A DNA stretch of 64,000 nt from Pseudodonghicola xiamenensis DSM 18339 (lineage in GTDB: Bacteria; Pseudomonadota; Alphaproteobacteria; Rhodobacterales; Rhodobacteraceae): assembly GCF_000429365.1 (NCBI RefSeq), contig NZ_AUBS01000008.1:62001-126000 (forward strand), read 5' to 3'. The translations under genes were made by a program, and so were the position numbers. Positions within the stretch are counted from its first letter, which is position 1. Each line of letters opens with the position of its first letter. The notes beneath the pieces are model-generated. The model worked only from the letters and a program-made list of their open reading frames with translations. It did no database searches and was not told the DNA's origin. Shown piece after piece: positions 52,052 through 60,832 of this stretch.

Positions 52052-53476
52052 TCAGCTTTGCCGCGACGGGCGCGGATCAATCGGGCGCAGCGCCGGCTGG
52101 CGGCGCTCCAGCACTTCGCCCGCGGCGAGCAGCATGTTCTCGGCAAAGCGCGTCGACAAAAGCTGTACGCCGGTCGGCAGGCCATCCACCACCCCCATCG
52201 GCACCGAAAGACCTGGCAACCCAAGCACCGGCGGCATGAAGGCCGGCGCCAGTTCGGTCAGATAGGTTTGGCCGGAGGTTTCTGGCTGCATGTCGTGCCG
52301 GGCGGGATAGGGTCGGCGCCAGGACGGCGCCGTCAACACGATGGGATGAGTGGCAAACAACATCTGCCATTGCCGAAGAACTGCGTTGCGGCTCGCGAAG
52401 GCCGCCAGAAAGGCGTCGCGATCCAACGGCTCCAGCGTATCGCAGAGCAGATCCATCAGCCGGTTGACCCGCGCATCCCCCAGCTTGCGAATGCCATGAA
52501 TCGGCCCCGACAGGAGCTCATGCCCGACCACCACCTGCCAGAGCTCAGAGGCTGCCAGAAGCGAGGGCGTTTCCACCTCCTCGACCTCATAGCCGGCATC
52601 CGACAGCATCGCCGCGGCGCGGATAATGGCATCGACCACCTGGGGATCGGCGGTGCACCCTTCGGGTTCACGGATCATCGCGACCTTGCAGGGCCGTGCG
52701 ACATAGCCAAGATCGACCGGCGGCATGACCACCTGCAGCGGGTCGCGCGGGTCCCAAAGGCTCAGCGCCTGCAGCCCCAGCCGGATGTCCTTGACCGACC
52801 GCGCCAGCGCCCCCTGAACCGAGGCGACCTGCGAGGCCAGCAGACGCTCCGATCGCGACGAGGGGTTATGGCAGGGCAGCAGCCCAGCGGTGGGACGCAG
52901 CCCGAAAACACCGTTGACATAGGCCGGCAAGCGGATCGAGCCACCGATATCGCTGCCATGCGCCAACGCACCGATGCCGGCGGCCACAGCGGCCCCCGCC
53001 CCACCCGATGACCCCGCCGGGGTGATTTCCGGATCATAGGGGTTCATCGTCGGCCCGAAGAGATCGTTATCGGTGAAAAAGCTCATCGAGAAGGCTGGCG
53101 TATTGGTCCGCCCGATGATCACCGCGCCAGAAGCGCGCAGGGAGCGCACGACCGAACCGTCCTCGGGTGCGATCAGATCGGCGAAGGCCGGCACCCCGTT
53201 GGCGGTGGCGCGGCCCTTGTAATCGGCGTTCATCTTGGTGGTGACGGGCACCCCGTGCAGCACCCCCAATTCCTCACCCTGGGCACGGGCGGCATCGGCG
53301 GCACGGGCGTCCTTCAACGCCTGCTCTGGCAGCGCGTCGACAACCGCGTTCAGCGCCGGGTTCACCGCCTCCATCCGGGCAATCGCCGCCTCGGTCGCCT
53401 CGACGCTGGAAATATCCCCCACCGCGATCGCCGTGGCCAGCTCGGCGGCAGTCCAGCTCCAGAGCTCTTTCGTCAT
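52052..53476 (-). CDS. Amidase-signature family hydrolase
   Basis: A 474-residue amidase with the Ser-cisSer-Lys triad: Lys in GVPVTTKMNADYKG (about residue 81 from this start), cis-Ser in ITPAGSSGGAGAAVAAG and nucleophile Ser in ALAHGSDIGGSIRLPAY. All are intact. I prefer the ATG at 53476, which has GGGAG 7 bases upstream, to the one at 53482. In this phosphonate operon it could remove an acyl group from N-acylated aminoethylphosphonate; that is inference, because this family acts on very diverse amides. Confidence 0.9.
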   Translation of the reverse strand: MTKELWSWTAAELATAIAVGDISSVEATEAAIARMEAVNPALNAVVDALPEQALKDARAADAARAQGEELGVLHGVPVTTKMNADYKGRATANGVPAFADLIAPEDGSVVRSLRASGAVIIGRTNTPAFSMSFFTDNDLFGPTMNPYDPEITPAGSSGGAGAAVAAGIGALAHGSDIGGSIRLPAYVNGVFGLRPTAGLLPCHNPSSRSERLLASQVASVQGALARSVKDIRLGLQALSLWDPRDPLQVVMPPVDLGYVARPCKVAMIREPEGCTADPQVVDAIIRAAAMLSDAGYEVEEVETPSLLAASELWQVVVGHELLSGPIHGIRKLGDARVNRLMDLLCDTLEPLDRDAFLAAFASRNAVLRQWQMLFATHPIVLTAPSWRRPYPARHDMQPETSGQTYLTELAPAFMPPVLGLPGLSVPMGVVDGLPTGVQLLSTRFAENMLLAAGEVLERRQPALRPIDPRPSRQS

Positions 53477-53517
53477 CCCCATATCTCCCGGGCAGTCTTT
53501 TGTCTTGAAACGGAACA

Positions 53518-53540
53518 GGGCCCCGGCAAACGCGGGGCCC
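53518..53540 (-). terminator. GC hairpin between phnX and the amidase gene
   Basis: GGGCCCCG-(7)-CGGGGCCC, 9 bp past the phnX stop, followed on the minus strand by TGTTCCGTTTC. Could cause partial termination between phnWX and the two downstream genes. Confidence 0.5.
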
Positions 53541-53548
53541 CGAAGCGG

Positions 53549-54328
53549 TCAGGCGTCAAGCTTGCGCAGCAGCGCCGGCAGATCGGCCACCGTGTCGATC
53601 ACATAGTCGGCTCCGGCCGCTTTCAGGATCTCGGTCGCATGGGCGCGCAGCGCCTCGACCTCCTCCGCCGGCAGAGCGGCCAGTTCCTCGGGCGTCTTGC
53701 CCACCGCATTGCCGGACATCGCCACGCCGACGGTCAGACAGCCCGCCGCCACGCCTTCGCCGATCCCCGGCGCGGTGTCGTCCACCTTGACGATGGCGGA
53801 CGGCGGATAGACCACCAGATCGACCATGCATTTATACATGCCAAGAGGACCGGGGCGGCCTTCGGGCAGATCATCGGAACAGACAAGGTTATCGGGCACA
53901 TAGCCCTGGGCGGCGGCCGCTGGCAGCACGTTTTCCATGATCGACCGGGTATAGCCGGTGGTCGAGCCGATCTTGAGCCCCATCGCCCGTAGCTCATCCA
54001 CCGCCGCCTTCGCCCCCGGCACCAGATCGGCATAATCGGCGGCAACCTTTTCGTTCATCGGCACGAAGATCTCATAGACCTTGTCCACATCGGCATCAGT
54101 GGGCGCCGCGCCGTATTTGTCGGCCCATTGCGCCGCGATCTCGGGCATGTCCATCATCGCGCGGATATGGTACCATTTGGCTGATCCCATCGGCGCACGG
54201 GCTTGTTCGATCGTTGCCTCGATGCCGAACTGGGCAAAGGCCTTCACGAAAACCCCCATCGGCGCGAAAGAGCCGAAATCGACAATGGTGCCGGCCCAGT
54301 CGAAGACGGCGGCCTTGAAACGGTTCAT
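53549..54328 (-). CDS. phnX: Phosphonoacetaldehyde hydrolase (phosphonatase)
   Basis: Cleaves the C-P bond of phosphonoacetaldehyde to acetaldehyde and phosphate. The 259-residue HAD-superfamily protein has the nucleophile Asp10 in AAVFDWAGTIVDFGS and the Schiff-base Lys51 in APMGSAKWYHIRAM, the pair that defines phosphonatase. Later HAD motifs are KIGSTTGYTRSIMENVL, GRPGPLGMYKCM and VKVDDTAPGIGEGVAAG. It overlaps phnW by four bases, so the transaminase and hydrolase are made together. Confidence 0.96.
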   Translation of the reverse strand: MNRFKAAVFDWAGTIVDFGSFAPMGVFVKAFAQFGIEATIEQARAPMGSAKWYHIRAMMDMPEIAAQWADKYGAAPTDADVDKVYEIFVPMNEKVAADYADLVPGAKAAVDELRAMGLKIGSTTGYTRSIMENVLPAAAAQGYVPDNLVCSDDLPEGRPGPLGMYKCMVDLVVYPPSAIVKVDDTAPGIGEGVAAGCLTVGVAMSGNAVGKTPEELAALPAEEVEALRAHATEILKAAGADYVIDTVADLPALLRKLDA

Positions 54329-55536
54329 GCGGTTTCCCTCACCTTTGCTTGCGCCAGCTTGGCGCGTTCTTCCAATGCGGCGGCGGGCGGTGTGGCGCTT
54401 GCCACCCCGAGTTCGCCAAGGCTGTCGCGGGCGGCCTCGACCACGCGGGTCATCACGGCGGCATCCATCCGGCCGATACAGCCGATGCGGAAGCTGTCCA
54501 CCACCGTCAGCTTGCCCGGGTAGATGATGAACCCCTTGTCCTTCATCAGCTCGTAGAAACGGGCGAAATCGAACTTCGGATCGGCGGGGTTGAAGAAGGT
54601 GACGATGATCGGCGACAGCCAGGTTTCATCCAGCAGCGTCTCGAACCCCAGCCCGCGCATGCCGGCGACCATCACGTCGCGGTTGTTGGCATAGCGCGCG
54701 CCGCGCGCGGCAACGCCACCCTCTGCCTCATGCATCCGCAACGCCTCGATAAAGGCCGCGACCACATGGGTTGGAGGAGTAAAGCGCCACTGACCGGTGG
54801 TCTCCATATATTCCCATTGCGCATGCACATCGAGCGCCAGGGAATGCGACCGCCCCTTGGCGGCCTCAAGCTCCGACCGCCGCGCCAGCACGAAGCCGAA
54901 GCCCGGCACGCCCTCGATGCACTTGTTGGCCGAGGAGACCATCGCCTCGAACCGGATTTTGCCGGGCTCCAGCGGCACGGCGCCGAAGGCGGACATGCTG
55001 TCGATCAACAGCTTGCGTCCAGCGGCATAGGTAGCCGCCGAGATCTCGGCCACCGGGTTCAGGATGCCCGAGGAGGTTTCACAATGAATGGCGAGCACAT
55101 GGGTGATCGCCGGATCCGCAGCCAGGATGCGGGCGACATCGGCCCCACGCGGCGGCATGTAATCCCCCATGTCGAGCAGATGGCGCGCCCGGCCGATGGT
55201 GTCGCAGGTCTTGGCGGCACGCAGCCCGTAGGCGCCATTGGCCAGCACCAGAACCTTGCCGTCCCTGGGCACGAAGCTGCCCAGCATCGCCTCGACCAGA
55301 TAGGAACCCGATCCCTGCATCGGCACGCAGGTGAAATCGTCGCCCCCCTCGCCCAGCATGGCGACCAGACGCATGCGCATCTCGTCGGTCATGACACGGA
55401 AATCGGCGTCCCAGCTACCCCAATCGCGCAGCATCGCCTCTTTCACTTCATAGGCGGTGGTCAGCGGCCCGGGTGTCAGCAGATAGGGTTCGCCCAGTTT
55501 CGGTGGCGGGAAATTGCCCTGATCGGTCATCCTCAT
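54325..55536 (-). CDS. phnW: 2-aminoethylphosphonate:pyruvate aminotransferase
   Basis: PLP enzyme that converts 2-aminoethylphosphonate and pyruvate to phosphonoacetaldehyde and alanine, the substrate for PhnX. The 403-residue protein shows YLLTPGPLTTAYEVKEAMLR, FTCVPMQGSGSYLVEAMLGS, AIHCETSSGILNPV, LIDSMSAFGAVP and the PLP Lys in SSANKCIEGVPGFGF. The C-terminal part, beyond the family's usual 370 or so residues, is an Ala/Glu-rich tail. It is the first gene of a minus-strand phosphonate operon that faces a divergent LysR gene. Confidence 0.96.
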   Translation of the reverse strand: MRMTDQGNFPPPKLGEPYLLTPGPLTTAYEVKEAMLRDWGSWDADFRVMTDEMRMRLVAMLGEGGDDFTCVPMQGSGSYLVEAMLGSFVPRDGKVLVLANGAYGLRAAKTCDTIGRARHLLDMGDYMPPRGADVARILAADPAITHVLAIHCETSSGILNPVAEISAATYAAGRKLLIDSMSAFGAVPLEPGKIRFEAMVSSANKCIEGVPGFGFVLARRSELEAAKGRSHSLALDVHAQWEYMETTGQWRFTPPTHVVAAFIEALRMHEAEGGVAARGARYANNRDVMVAGMRGLGFETLLDETWLSPIIVTFFNPADPKFDFARFYELMKDKGFIIYPGKLTVVDSFRIGCIGRMDAAVMTRVVEAARDSLGELGVASATPPAAALEERAKLAQAKVRETA

Positions 55537-55604
55537 TTTCCTTGAATGACGGGAGTCGGCGGCAGAATGCCTGAGGCATATTCATTTGAAAAATTCATAA
55601 ATCC

Positions 55605-55620
55605 AATCTAACCATAGATT
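55605..55620. promoter_or_regulatory. AT-rich palindrome between phnW and the LysR gene
   Basis: AATCTA-ACCA-TAGATT is a perfect 6-bp inverted repeat in the 111-bp divergent region, a sensible place for a LysR operator. It does not fit T-N11-A exactly. Confidence 0.5.
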
Positions 55621-55647
55621 TCAGCGATATATTGACGGCCCTCCCCA

Positions 55648-56520
55648 ATGCGATACGTACAGCTCCGCGCCTTTCACCATGTTGCCATCTGCGGCGGCTT
55701 CTCCCGGGCCGCCGAGGCGCTCTATCTGACCCAGCCGGCGATCTCGGATCAGGTCCGCAGACTAGAGGAGGAATATGACATCCTCCTGTTCAACCGACGC
55801 AACAAGCAGGTGACCCTGACCCGAGAGGGAGAGGAGTTGCTGGCGATCACCCGGCGGCTGTTCGATGTCGAGCAACAGGCGCTGGAGTTGCTGACCGAAT
55901 CCCGCGCCCTGAGATCGGGGGAACTGAGGATCGTGGCCGACGCAGCGCATCATTTGATCCCTGTCCTGAGCCGGTTCCGGGCGGCATATCCGGGCATTCG
56001 CATCTCTCTGCACGCAGGCAATACCCAAAGCGTTCTGGGGGCGCTGCACGCCTATGAGGCCGATATCGGAGTACTGGGGGAAATGCCGAAAGGGCGTGAT
56101 TTCGTGACGCTCAAACTCAATTCGACGCCGATCATCGCCTTTGCCCACCGCGATCATCCCGCCGCCGCGACGAGCAGAGCCCGGCTTGCCGATCTGGCGC
56201 GCTATCCCTTGGTGCTGCGAGAACGGGGATCGAAGACCCGCCACCGACTGGAAGAGCTGGCGGCGGTCGAACATGTCACCCTGTCGCCCGCGATCGAGGC
56301 CGAGGGACGCGAGGCCGTGCGCGAGATCGTCGGCTCCGGTGCCGGCGTCGGCTTCGTGTCGACGGCCGAATTCGGCACCGACAGCCGCTTCACCGCGATC
56401 GAGATCGACGCGCCGCCGATGCTGATGGACGAAGCGCTGATCTGCCTGCGCGAACGTGCTGGCGCCAAGCTGGTGAAAGCCTTCTTCGACAGCGCCCGCA
56501 GCTCGCTGTCGCAGGGCTAG
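55648..56520 (+). CDS. LysR-family regulator of the phosphonate operon
   Basis: A 290-residue LysR protein with the N-terminal helix-turn-helix (HHVAICGGFSRAAEALYLTQ, PAISDQVRRLEEEYDILLFN) and a substrate-binding domain (GELRIVADAAHHLIPVLSRF, GSGAGVGFVSTAEFG). It is divergent from phnW, the usual arrangement for LysR control of phnWX. The inducer is presumably 2-aminoethylphosphonate or a downstream metabolite, by inference. No obvious ribosome-binding site precedes the ATG. Confidence 0.9.
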   Translation: MRYVQLRAFHHVAICGGFSRAAEALYLTQPAISDQVRRLEEEYDILLFNRRNKQVTLTREGEELLAITRRLFDVEQQALELLTESRALRSGELRIVADAAHHLIPVLSRFRAAYPGIRISLHAGNTQSVLGALHAYEADIGVLGEMPKGRDFVTLKLNSTPIIAFAHRDHPAAATSRARLADLARYPLVLRERGSKTRHRLEELAAVEHVTLSPAIEAEGREAVREIVGSGAGVGFVSTAEFGTDSRFTAIEIDAPPMLMDEALICLRERAGAKLVKAFFDSARSSLSQG

Positions 56521-56762
56521 CGCCCCCGCACAAGTTCCCCCTCGCCCACCCGTGCTAGGCCTGCCCCGGGGGAGAAACCGCCTTGTCACAGGATGTGCCA
56601 CCACGCCCGGACCACCGCCGGGCCATCCGCGCGGCTTCGCGCGAAAGGACATCCTGCCCGAAAAGCCGGCGCCCCCTCTCCCCGCACGGCGAGGGCCCGG
56701 CCTCAGACCCCCCGATGGCACCGCCCTCGCCCTGCGCCATTCGCAACTGACCGGAGGGCCCG

Positions 56763-57914
56763 ATGCGCCTGACACATGAACATGAAGAGCTGCGCCGCAG
56801 CACCAAGCGCTGGATCGAGGCAGAGGTGAACCCCCATGCCGCCGAATGGGAGGCCGCCGGCATATTTCCAGCGCATCGGGTGTTCAAATCCTTCGCCGAT
56901 CTGGGGCTTCTGGGCGTCAGCAAGTCCGAGACCTATGGCGGGCTCGCGCTCGGTTTTTCCTATGCCGCCGTGGTGGCCGAGACGCTTGGCCAGATCAAAC
57001 CCGGCGGCGTGGCGCTGGCCTTGGGGGTGCAGACAGACATGTGCACCCCGGCACTGGAGAAACATGGCAGCGACACCCTGCGCGACGCCTTTCTGCGCCC
57101 CGCCATCGCCGGCGAGATGGTCGGCTGCATCGGCGTGTCGGAACCCGGCGCCGGATCGGATGTGGCGGCGATCCGCACCACCGCGCGCAAAGAGGGCGGC
57201 GATTACATCATCAACGGCGCCAAGATGTGGATCACCAATGGCACCCAGGCCGATTTCTGCTGCCTGCTGGCCAATATCGGCGACGGGCCAGTGCATAAGA
57301 ACAAGTCACTGATCGTGGTGCCGATGGACACCAGGGGCGTCGGCGTCACCCGCAAGATCGACAAGATCGGCATGCGCTGTTCCGATACCGCGCAGCTCTT
57401 CTTCGACGAGGTCCGAGTGCCGCAATCGAACCGCATCGGCGAGGAGAACATGGGGTTCGTCTATCAGATGGAGCAGTTCCAGTACGAAAGGCTCTGGGGT
57501 GCGCTGAACACCGCAGGGACGCTGCAACGCGCCATCGACTGCACGCTGGCCTATACCCGCGATCGCAAGGCCTTCGGCAAGTCAATCCTCGACAACCAAT
57601 GGGTGGCCTTCAAGCTGGCCGAACTGCAAAGCGAGCTTGAGGCGTTGAGCGCGCTGAACTGGCGCGGGGTCGAGATGATCGAAGCGGGCAAGGATGCCAC
57701 CCGGATCGCCACCATGGCCAAACTCCTGGCCGGACAGCTTTCGCGCCGCATCTCGGACACCTGCCTGCAATTCTGGGGGGGCATGGGCTATAGTGAGGAA
57801 AGCGAGATTTCGCAGATCTTCCGCGACACCCGGCTCACCTCGATCGGCGGCGGCGCCGATGAGGTGATGCTGCAAATCCTGACCAAGTTCATGGGCAGCT
57901 TTTCGCAGGGCTGA
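56763..57914 (+). CDS. Acyl-CoA dehydrogenase family protein (AtuD-like)
   Basis: A 383-residue flavoprotein that introduces an alpha,beta double bond in an acyl-CoA. It has ACD signature 1 (IGVSEPGAGSDVAAIRTTA), the FAD-binding WITNGTQADFCCLLAN segment, YTRDRKAFGKSILDNQWVAF and the C-terminal LQFWGGMGYSEESEISQIFR followed by DTRLTSIGGG. The overall pattern is closest, from memory, to citronellyl-CoA dehydrogenase (AtuD)-type enzymes; the substrate remains open. The preceding 242-bp gap (56521-56762) shows no gene. A convergent terminator follows. Confidence 0.9.
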   Translation: MRLTHEHEELRRSTKRWIEAEVNPHAAEWEAAGIFPAHRVFKSFADLGLLGVSKSETYGGLALGFSYAAVVAETLGQIKPGGVALALGVQTDMCTPALEKHGSDTLRDAFLRPAIAGEMVGCIGVSEPGAGSDVAAIRTTARKEGGDYIINGAKMWITNGTQADFCCLLANIGDGPVHKNKSLIVVPMDTRGVGVTRKIDKIGMRCSDTAQLFFDEVRVPQSNRIGEENMGFVYQMEQFQYERLWGALNTAGTLQRAIDCTLAYTRDRKAFGKSILDNQWVAFKLAELQSELEALSALNWRGVEMIEAGKDATRIATMAKLLAGQLSRRISDTCLQFWGGMGYSEESEISQIFRDTRLTSIGGGADEVMLQILTKFMGSFSQG

Positions 57915-57932
57915 GTATCGACCCAAACGACA

Positions 57933-57959
57933 ACACCCTGAAGCAAGGCTTCAGGGTGT
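57933..57959. terminator. Perfect bidirectional hairpin after the acyl-CoA dehydrogenase gene
   Basis: ACACCCTGAAGC-AAG-GCTTCAGGGTGT, 12-bp perfect stem with a 3-base loop. It lies between convergent genes. Confidence 0.8.
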
Positions 57960-58012
57960 ATAATCCAAACCCTGCGAACAGGGCAAAACTTTCAAAGCGC
58001 GTCAGCGCAGTC

Positions 58013-58351
58013 TCAGCGGCGGCGTTGGTGCAACTGCCGGGCGCGCTGGTTCGGCTCTTCGACCGGGATCATCACGGCGCGATAGTCCGGGATCGCCGCC
58101 GGGGTGCCACCGCGCGGGCCGCTGTCCTCACGCTCGGCCATCGACATCACCGCCAAGGCGAATTGCACGCCGGCGAAAACGATCCCATGGGCGAACCAGA
58201 GCACCACCACGGCAAGAATTCCAACATCCGAGGTACTGACCAGATGCCACAGGTTCATCACGTTGAACCACAGCAGCACAGCGACAAAAGCGGCTGCGAT
58301 CGCGAAACCGATCAGGACGTTGCGGATATAGAGCTTGATAAGTTCGGGCAT
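58013..58351 (-). CDS. Small two-helix membrane protein of unknown function
   Basis: A 112-residue protein with two hydrophobic segments (VLIGFAIAAAFVAVLLWFNV and ILAVVVLWFAHGIVFAGVQF). A basic, Pro-rich cytoplasmic tail ends RARQLHQRRR. I recognise no named family. GGAGGT lies 6 bases before the ATG, so it is surely translated. It stands alone between the acyl-CoA dehydrogenase gene and the nusB terminator. Confidence 0.8.
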   Translation of the reverse strand: MPELIKLYIRNVLIGFAIAAAFVAVLLWFNVMNLWHLVSTSDVGILAVVVLWFAHGIVFAGVQFALAVMSMAEREDSGPRGGTPAAIPDYRAVMIPVEEPNQRARQLHQRRR

Positions 58352-58509
58352 AACATACCTCCAATGCTCCCGATGCTACCACGCGCGCGCCGCTCGTCCA
58401 TGCCGAAGTGACGCGCATCTCGTCGCAGGGGCGGTTAACAGCCGATATGGTGACAGATCGGGCGTCCGCCAAGGCCCATGCCCCGAAATCGCCGGCGCGA
58501 ACACGAAAA

Positions 58510-58529
58510 ACCCGCCCCAAGGGGCGGGT
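58510..58529 (-). terminator. Intrinsic terminator of the rib-nusB operon
   Basis: ACCCGCCCC-AA-GGGGCGGGT followed on the minus strand by TTTTTCGTGT, 29 bp past the nusB stop. Confidence 0.92.
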
Positions 58530-58558
58530 GATGAGTGTCCGGCACTGTCAAAAGCGAC

Positions 58559-59044
58559 TCAGAAGGCCTCAGGCCGCGCTTCCCGCGCCATGTGATCGAG
58601 CACAGCATTGACGAATTTCGGCTCCTTTCCCTCGGGAAAGAAGGCGCGGGCGATATCGACGAACTCGCTGATCACCACCTTCGGCGGCGTGTCGGCGTTG
58701 ATCAGCTCGGCTCCGGCGGCGCGGAAAAGGCCGCGCAGCGTCGGGTCGATCCGGGCGATCGGCCATTTCGCCACCAGCGCACGATCGGTCATCTGGTCGA
58801 TCCGCGCCTGATAGTTCACCGCGTCCCCAACCAGCTTGCGGAACAGATCGACGTCGCCCTCGATCATCTCCCCCTCGTCCTCATATTCCGCGCCAAAGCG
58901 GAAATCGAGAAACTCGAGCACCACCTGTTCGGTCGTCTGCCCGCGCTGCTCCATCTGATAGAGCGCCTGAACGGCATAAAGCCGGGCGGCCGATTTCATC
59001 TTGCGTTTCTGGTTGCCCGAAAGGGGCGCGTCGGTGCTGGTCAT
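58559..59044 (-). CDS. nusB: Transcription antitermination factor NusB
   Basis: RNA-binding factor that with NusE (S10) supports antitermination of rRNA operons. The 161-residue all-helical protein starts MTSTDAPLSGNQKRKMKSAA at 59044 and has RLYAVQALYQMEQRG, RALVAKWPIARIDPTLRGLF, AGAELINADTPPKVVISEFV and the closing FVNAVLDHMAREARPE. Its ATG overlaps the ribH stop by four bases. The ribH-nusB pairing is widespread in proteobacteria. Confidence 0.95.
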   Translation of the reverse strand: MTSTDAPLSGNQKRKMKSAARLYAVQALYQMEQRGQTTEQVVLEFLDFRFGAEYEDEGEMIEGDVDLFRKLVGDAVNYQARIDQMTDRALVAKWPIARIDPTLRGLFRAAGAELINADTPPKVVISEFVDIARAFFPEGKEPKFVNAVLDHMAREARPEAF

Positions 59045-59592
59045 GCGGTGGGGGTTCCGTCGTTGTCTCCGGCCAGACGGATGGTTTCCGATAGCGGCCG
59101 GAAGCCTACGTCTTCTTTCTGGCCGCCCCACTTACGGCTGAGCGCGATCAGATGCAAGGCCGCAGCCGCAGCGCCGCCACCTTTGTTCTGATCCGCCGTG
59201 TCGGCGCGTACCTCGGCCTGCACCCGGTTTTCAACCGTCAGGATGCCGTTGCCGATACAAAGCCCCTGCAGGCCCAGCAGTTGCAACGCCCGGCTCGAGT
59301 CGTTGCAGACGGTATCGTAATGGGTGGTCTCGCCGCGGATCACGCAGCCCAACGCGACATAGCCATCGAAATTGGAGTAACGGTCCGCCATGGCGATAGC
59401 GGTCGGGACCTCCAGCGCGCCGGGGACTTCGGCAATCTCCCAGCTGCCGCCCGCCGCCTCGATCTCGGCCTTGGCGCCAGCGATCAGGTTATCGGCGATA
59501 TCCTTGTAATAGGGGGCAACCACGATCAGCAGCTTCACCGGCGCGTCGAACGCGGGACGCGGCAGGATGTAATGGCTTTCATGTCCGGCCAT
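59041..59592 (-). CDS. ribH: 6,7-dimethyl-8-ribityllumazine synthase
   Basis: Condenses the pyrimidine and butanone phosphate precursors to lumazine, the penultimate step of riboflavin synthesis. The 183-residue protein shows LLIVVAPYYKDIADNLIAGA, SWEIAEVPGALEVPTAIAMA, VALGCVIRGETTHYDTVCND and IGNGILTVENRVQAEVRAD, in which the usual TxExQA motif reads TVENRVQA. The catalytic His lies in TTHYD. Coupled to nusB by overlap and 3 bp after ribBA. Confidence 0.95.
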   Translation of the reverse strand: MAGHESHYILPRPAFDAPVKLLIVVAPYYKDIADNLIAGAKAEIEAAGGSWEIAEVPGALEVPTAIAMADRYSNFDGYVALGCVIRGETTHYDTVCNDSSRALQLLGLQGLCIGNGILTVENRVQAEVRADTADQNKGGGAAAAALHLIALSRKWGGQKEDVGFRPLSETIRLAGDNDGTPTA

Positions 59593-59595
59593 GGG

Positions 59596-60717
59596 TCATT
59601 CCTCCTTCAGGATCGGACGGGTTCCGACGATGCTGAGCCCGAAGGCATCGAGCCCCAGGTATTTGGTCATCGGAGAATCGGTCAGCAGGATCAGATCGCG
59701 CAGCCCCAGGCTCGACAGGATCTGGGCACCGAGACCGGTCTCCTTGATGGTCCGGGGGCCTTCTTCCTCATCCGCGAACAACACATTGCGCGGCTGGCGG
59801 AACAGCGTGACGACTCCACGGCCCTCAGCGGCAATGATTTCCATCGAGCGGGACAGTTGCCGCGCCGATTTGGGGCCCAGACCAAGAATATCGGTCGCCT
59901 CGTGCAGCGCATGGGTGCGGGTCAGCACAGGTTCGGCCGTGGTGATATCTCCCTTGATCATCGCCACATGTTCGGTGCCATGGGTCTGATCGGTGAAGAT
60001 GCGCATGTCCCATTCGCCACCGAATTCCGACACCACGGTGCGCCGGGCCGTCTCGGTCACCAGGTTGTCATTGCGCGACCGATAGGTGATCAGGTCGGAA
60101 ATGGTGCCGATCTTCAGCCCGTGCTGGGCGGCGAATTCCACCAGATCGGGCAGCCGCGCCATGCTGCCGTCGTCCTTCATGATCTCGCAGATCACGCCCG
60201 CCGGCTTCAAACCGGCCAGACGAGAGATATCGACAGCGGCCTCGGTATGGCCGGCGCGCACCAGCACCCCGCCCCGTTTGGCCCGCAGCGGGAAGACATG
60301 GCCGGGGGTGGCCAGGCTCGCCATGGTATTCTGTTCGTTGATCGCGGTGGCGACGGTATGGGCGCGATCGCCGGCGGAAATCCCGGTGGTCACCCCCTCG
60401 CGCGCCTCGATCGAGACGGTAAAGGCGGTTTCATGCCGCGAGGAGTTGTTGACCGCCATCATAGGCAGGCCCAGACGGTCCACCCGTTCGGCGGTCATCG
60501 GCAGACAGATCAGCCCGCGGCCGTAGGTCGCCATGAAGTTGATCGCGTCGGCATCGGCGAATTCGGCGGCGATCACCAGATCTCCCTCGTTCTCCCGGTC
60601 CTCGTGATCGACCAGGATGAACATGCGCCCCTGGCGCGCTTCTTCGATGATCTCTTCGATCGGGCTGATGGCGTCGCGCAGCCCGGTTTCCACCGGGCCG
60701 GGGGTTTCGAAACTCAT
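59596..60717 (-). CDS. ribB: DHBP synthase with degenerate GTP cyclohydrolase II half (RibB-RibX type)
   Basis: A 373-residue fusion. Residues 15-210 form 3,4-dihydroxy-2-butanone 4-phosphate synthase, with the acidic loop [40 protein letters not shown] and the Thr/Gly motifs intact. The C-terminal RibA-like half keeps the general fold ([19 protein letters not shown]) but lacks the zinc-binding Cys motif (ECLTGD...RCDCG) and the arginine of GTP cyclohydrolase II, so it should not hydrolyse GTP. The ATG at 60717 is used; the frame runs further but is unrelated. A true ribA must be elsewhere. Confidence 0.92.
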   Translation of the reverse strand: MSFETPGPVETGLRDAISPIEEIIEEARQGRMFILVDHEDRENEGDLVIAAEFADADAINFMATYGRGLICLPMTAERVDRLGLPMMAVNNSSRHETAFTVSIEAREGVTTGISAGDRAHTVATAINEQNTMASLATPGHVFPLRAKRGGVLVRAGHTEAAVDISRLAGLKPAGVICEIMKDDGSMARLPDLVEFAAQHGLKIGTISDLITYRSRNDNLVTETARRTVVSEFGGEWDMRIFTDQTHGTEHVAMIKGDITTAEPVLTRTHALHEATDILGLGPKSARQLSRSMEIIAAEGRGVVTLFRQPRNVLFADEEEGPRTIKETGLGAQILSSLGLRDLILLTDSPMTKYLGLDAFGLSIVGTRPILKEE

Positions 60718-60832
60718 GGAACTGCGGCCTTTACTGTCAGCGGTTATTCGGCAGATAGACCACACCGGGCTCAAATGCCAGTCCCGCAGGCATCGCAGAC
60801 CCGCACAGCCGCCCTGCATTCGACAAAGGACC

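Noticed and set aside
56552..56779. Short plus-strand frame before the acyl-CoA dehydrogenase gene
   Set aside because: Pro/Arg-rich, no ribosome-binding site of note, and overlaps the dehydrogenase start.
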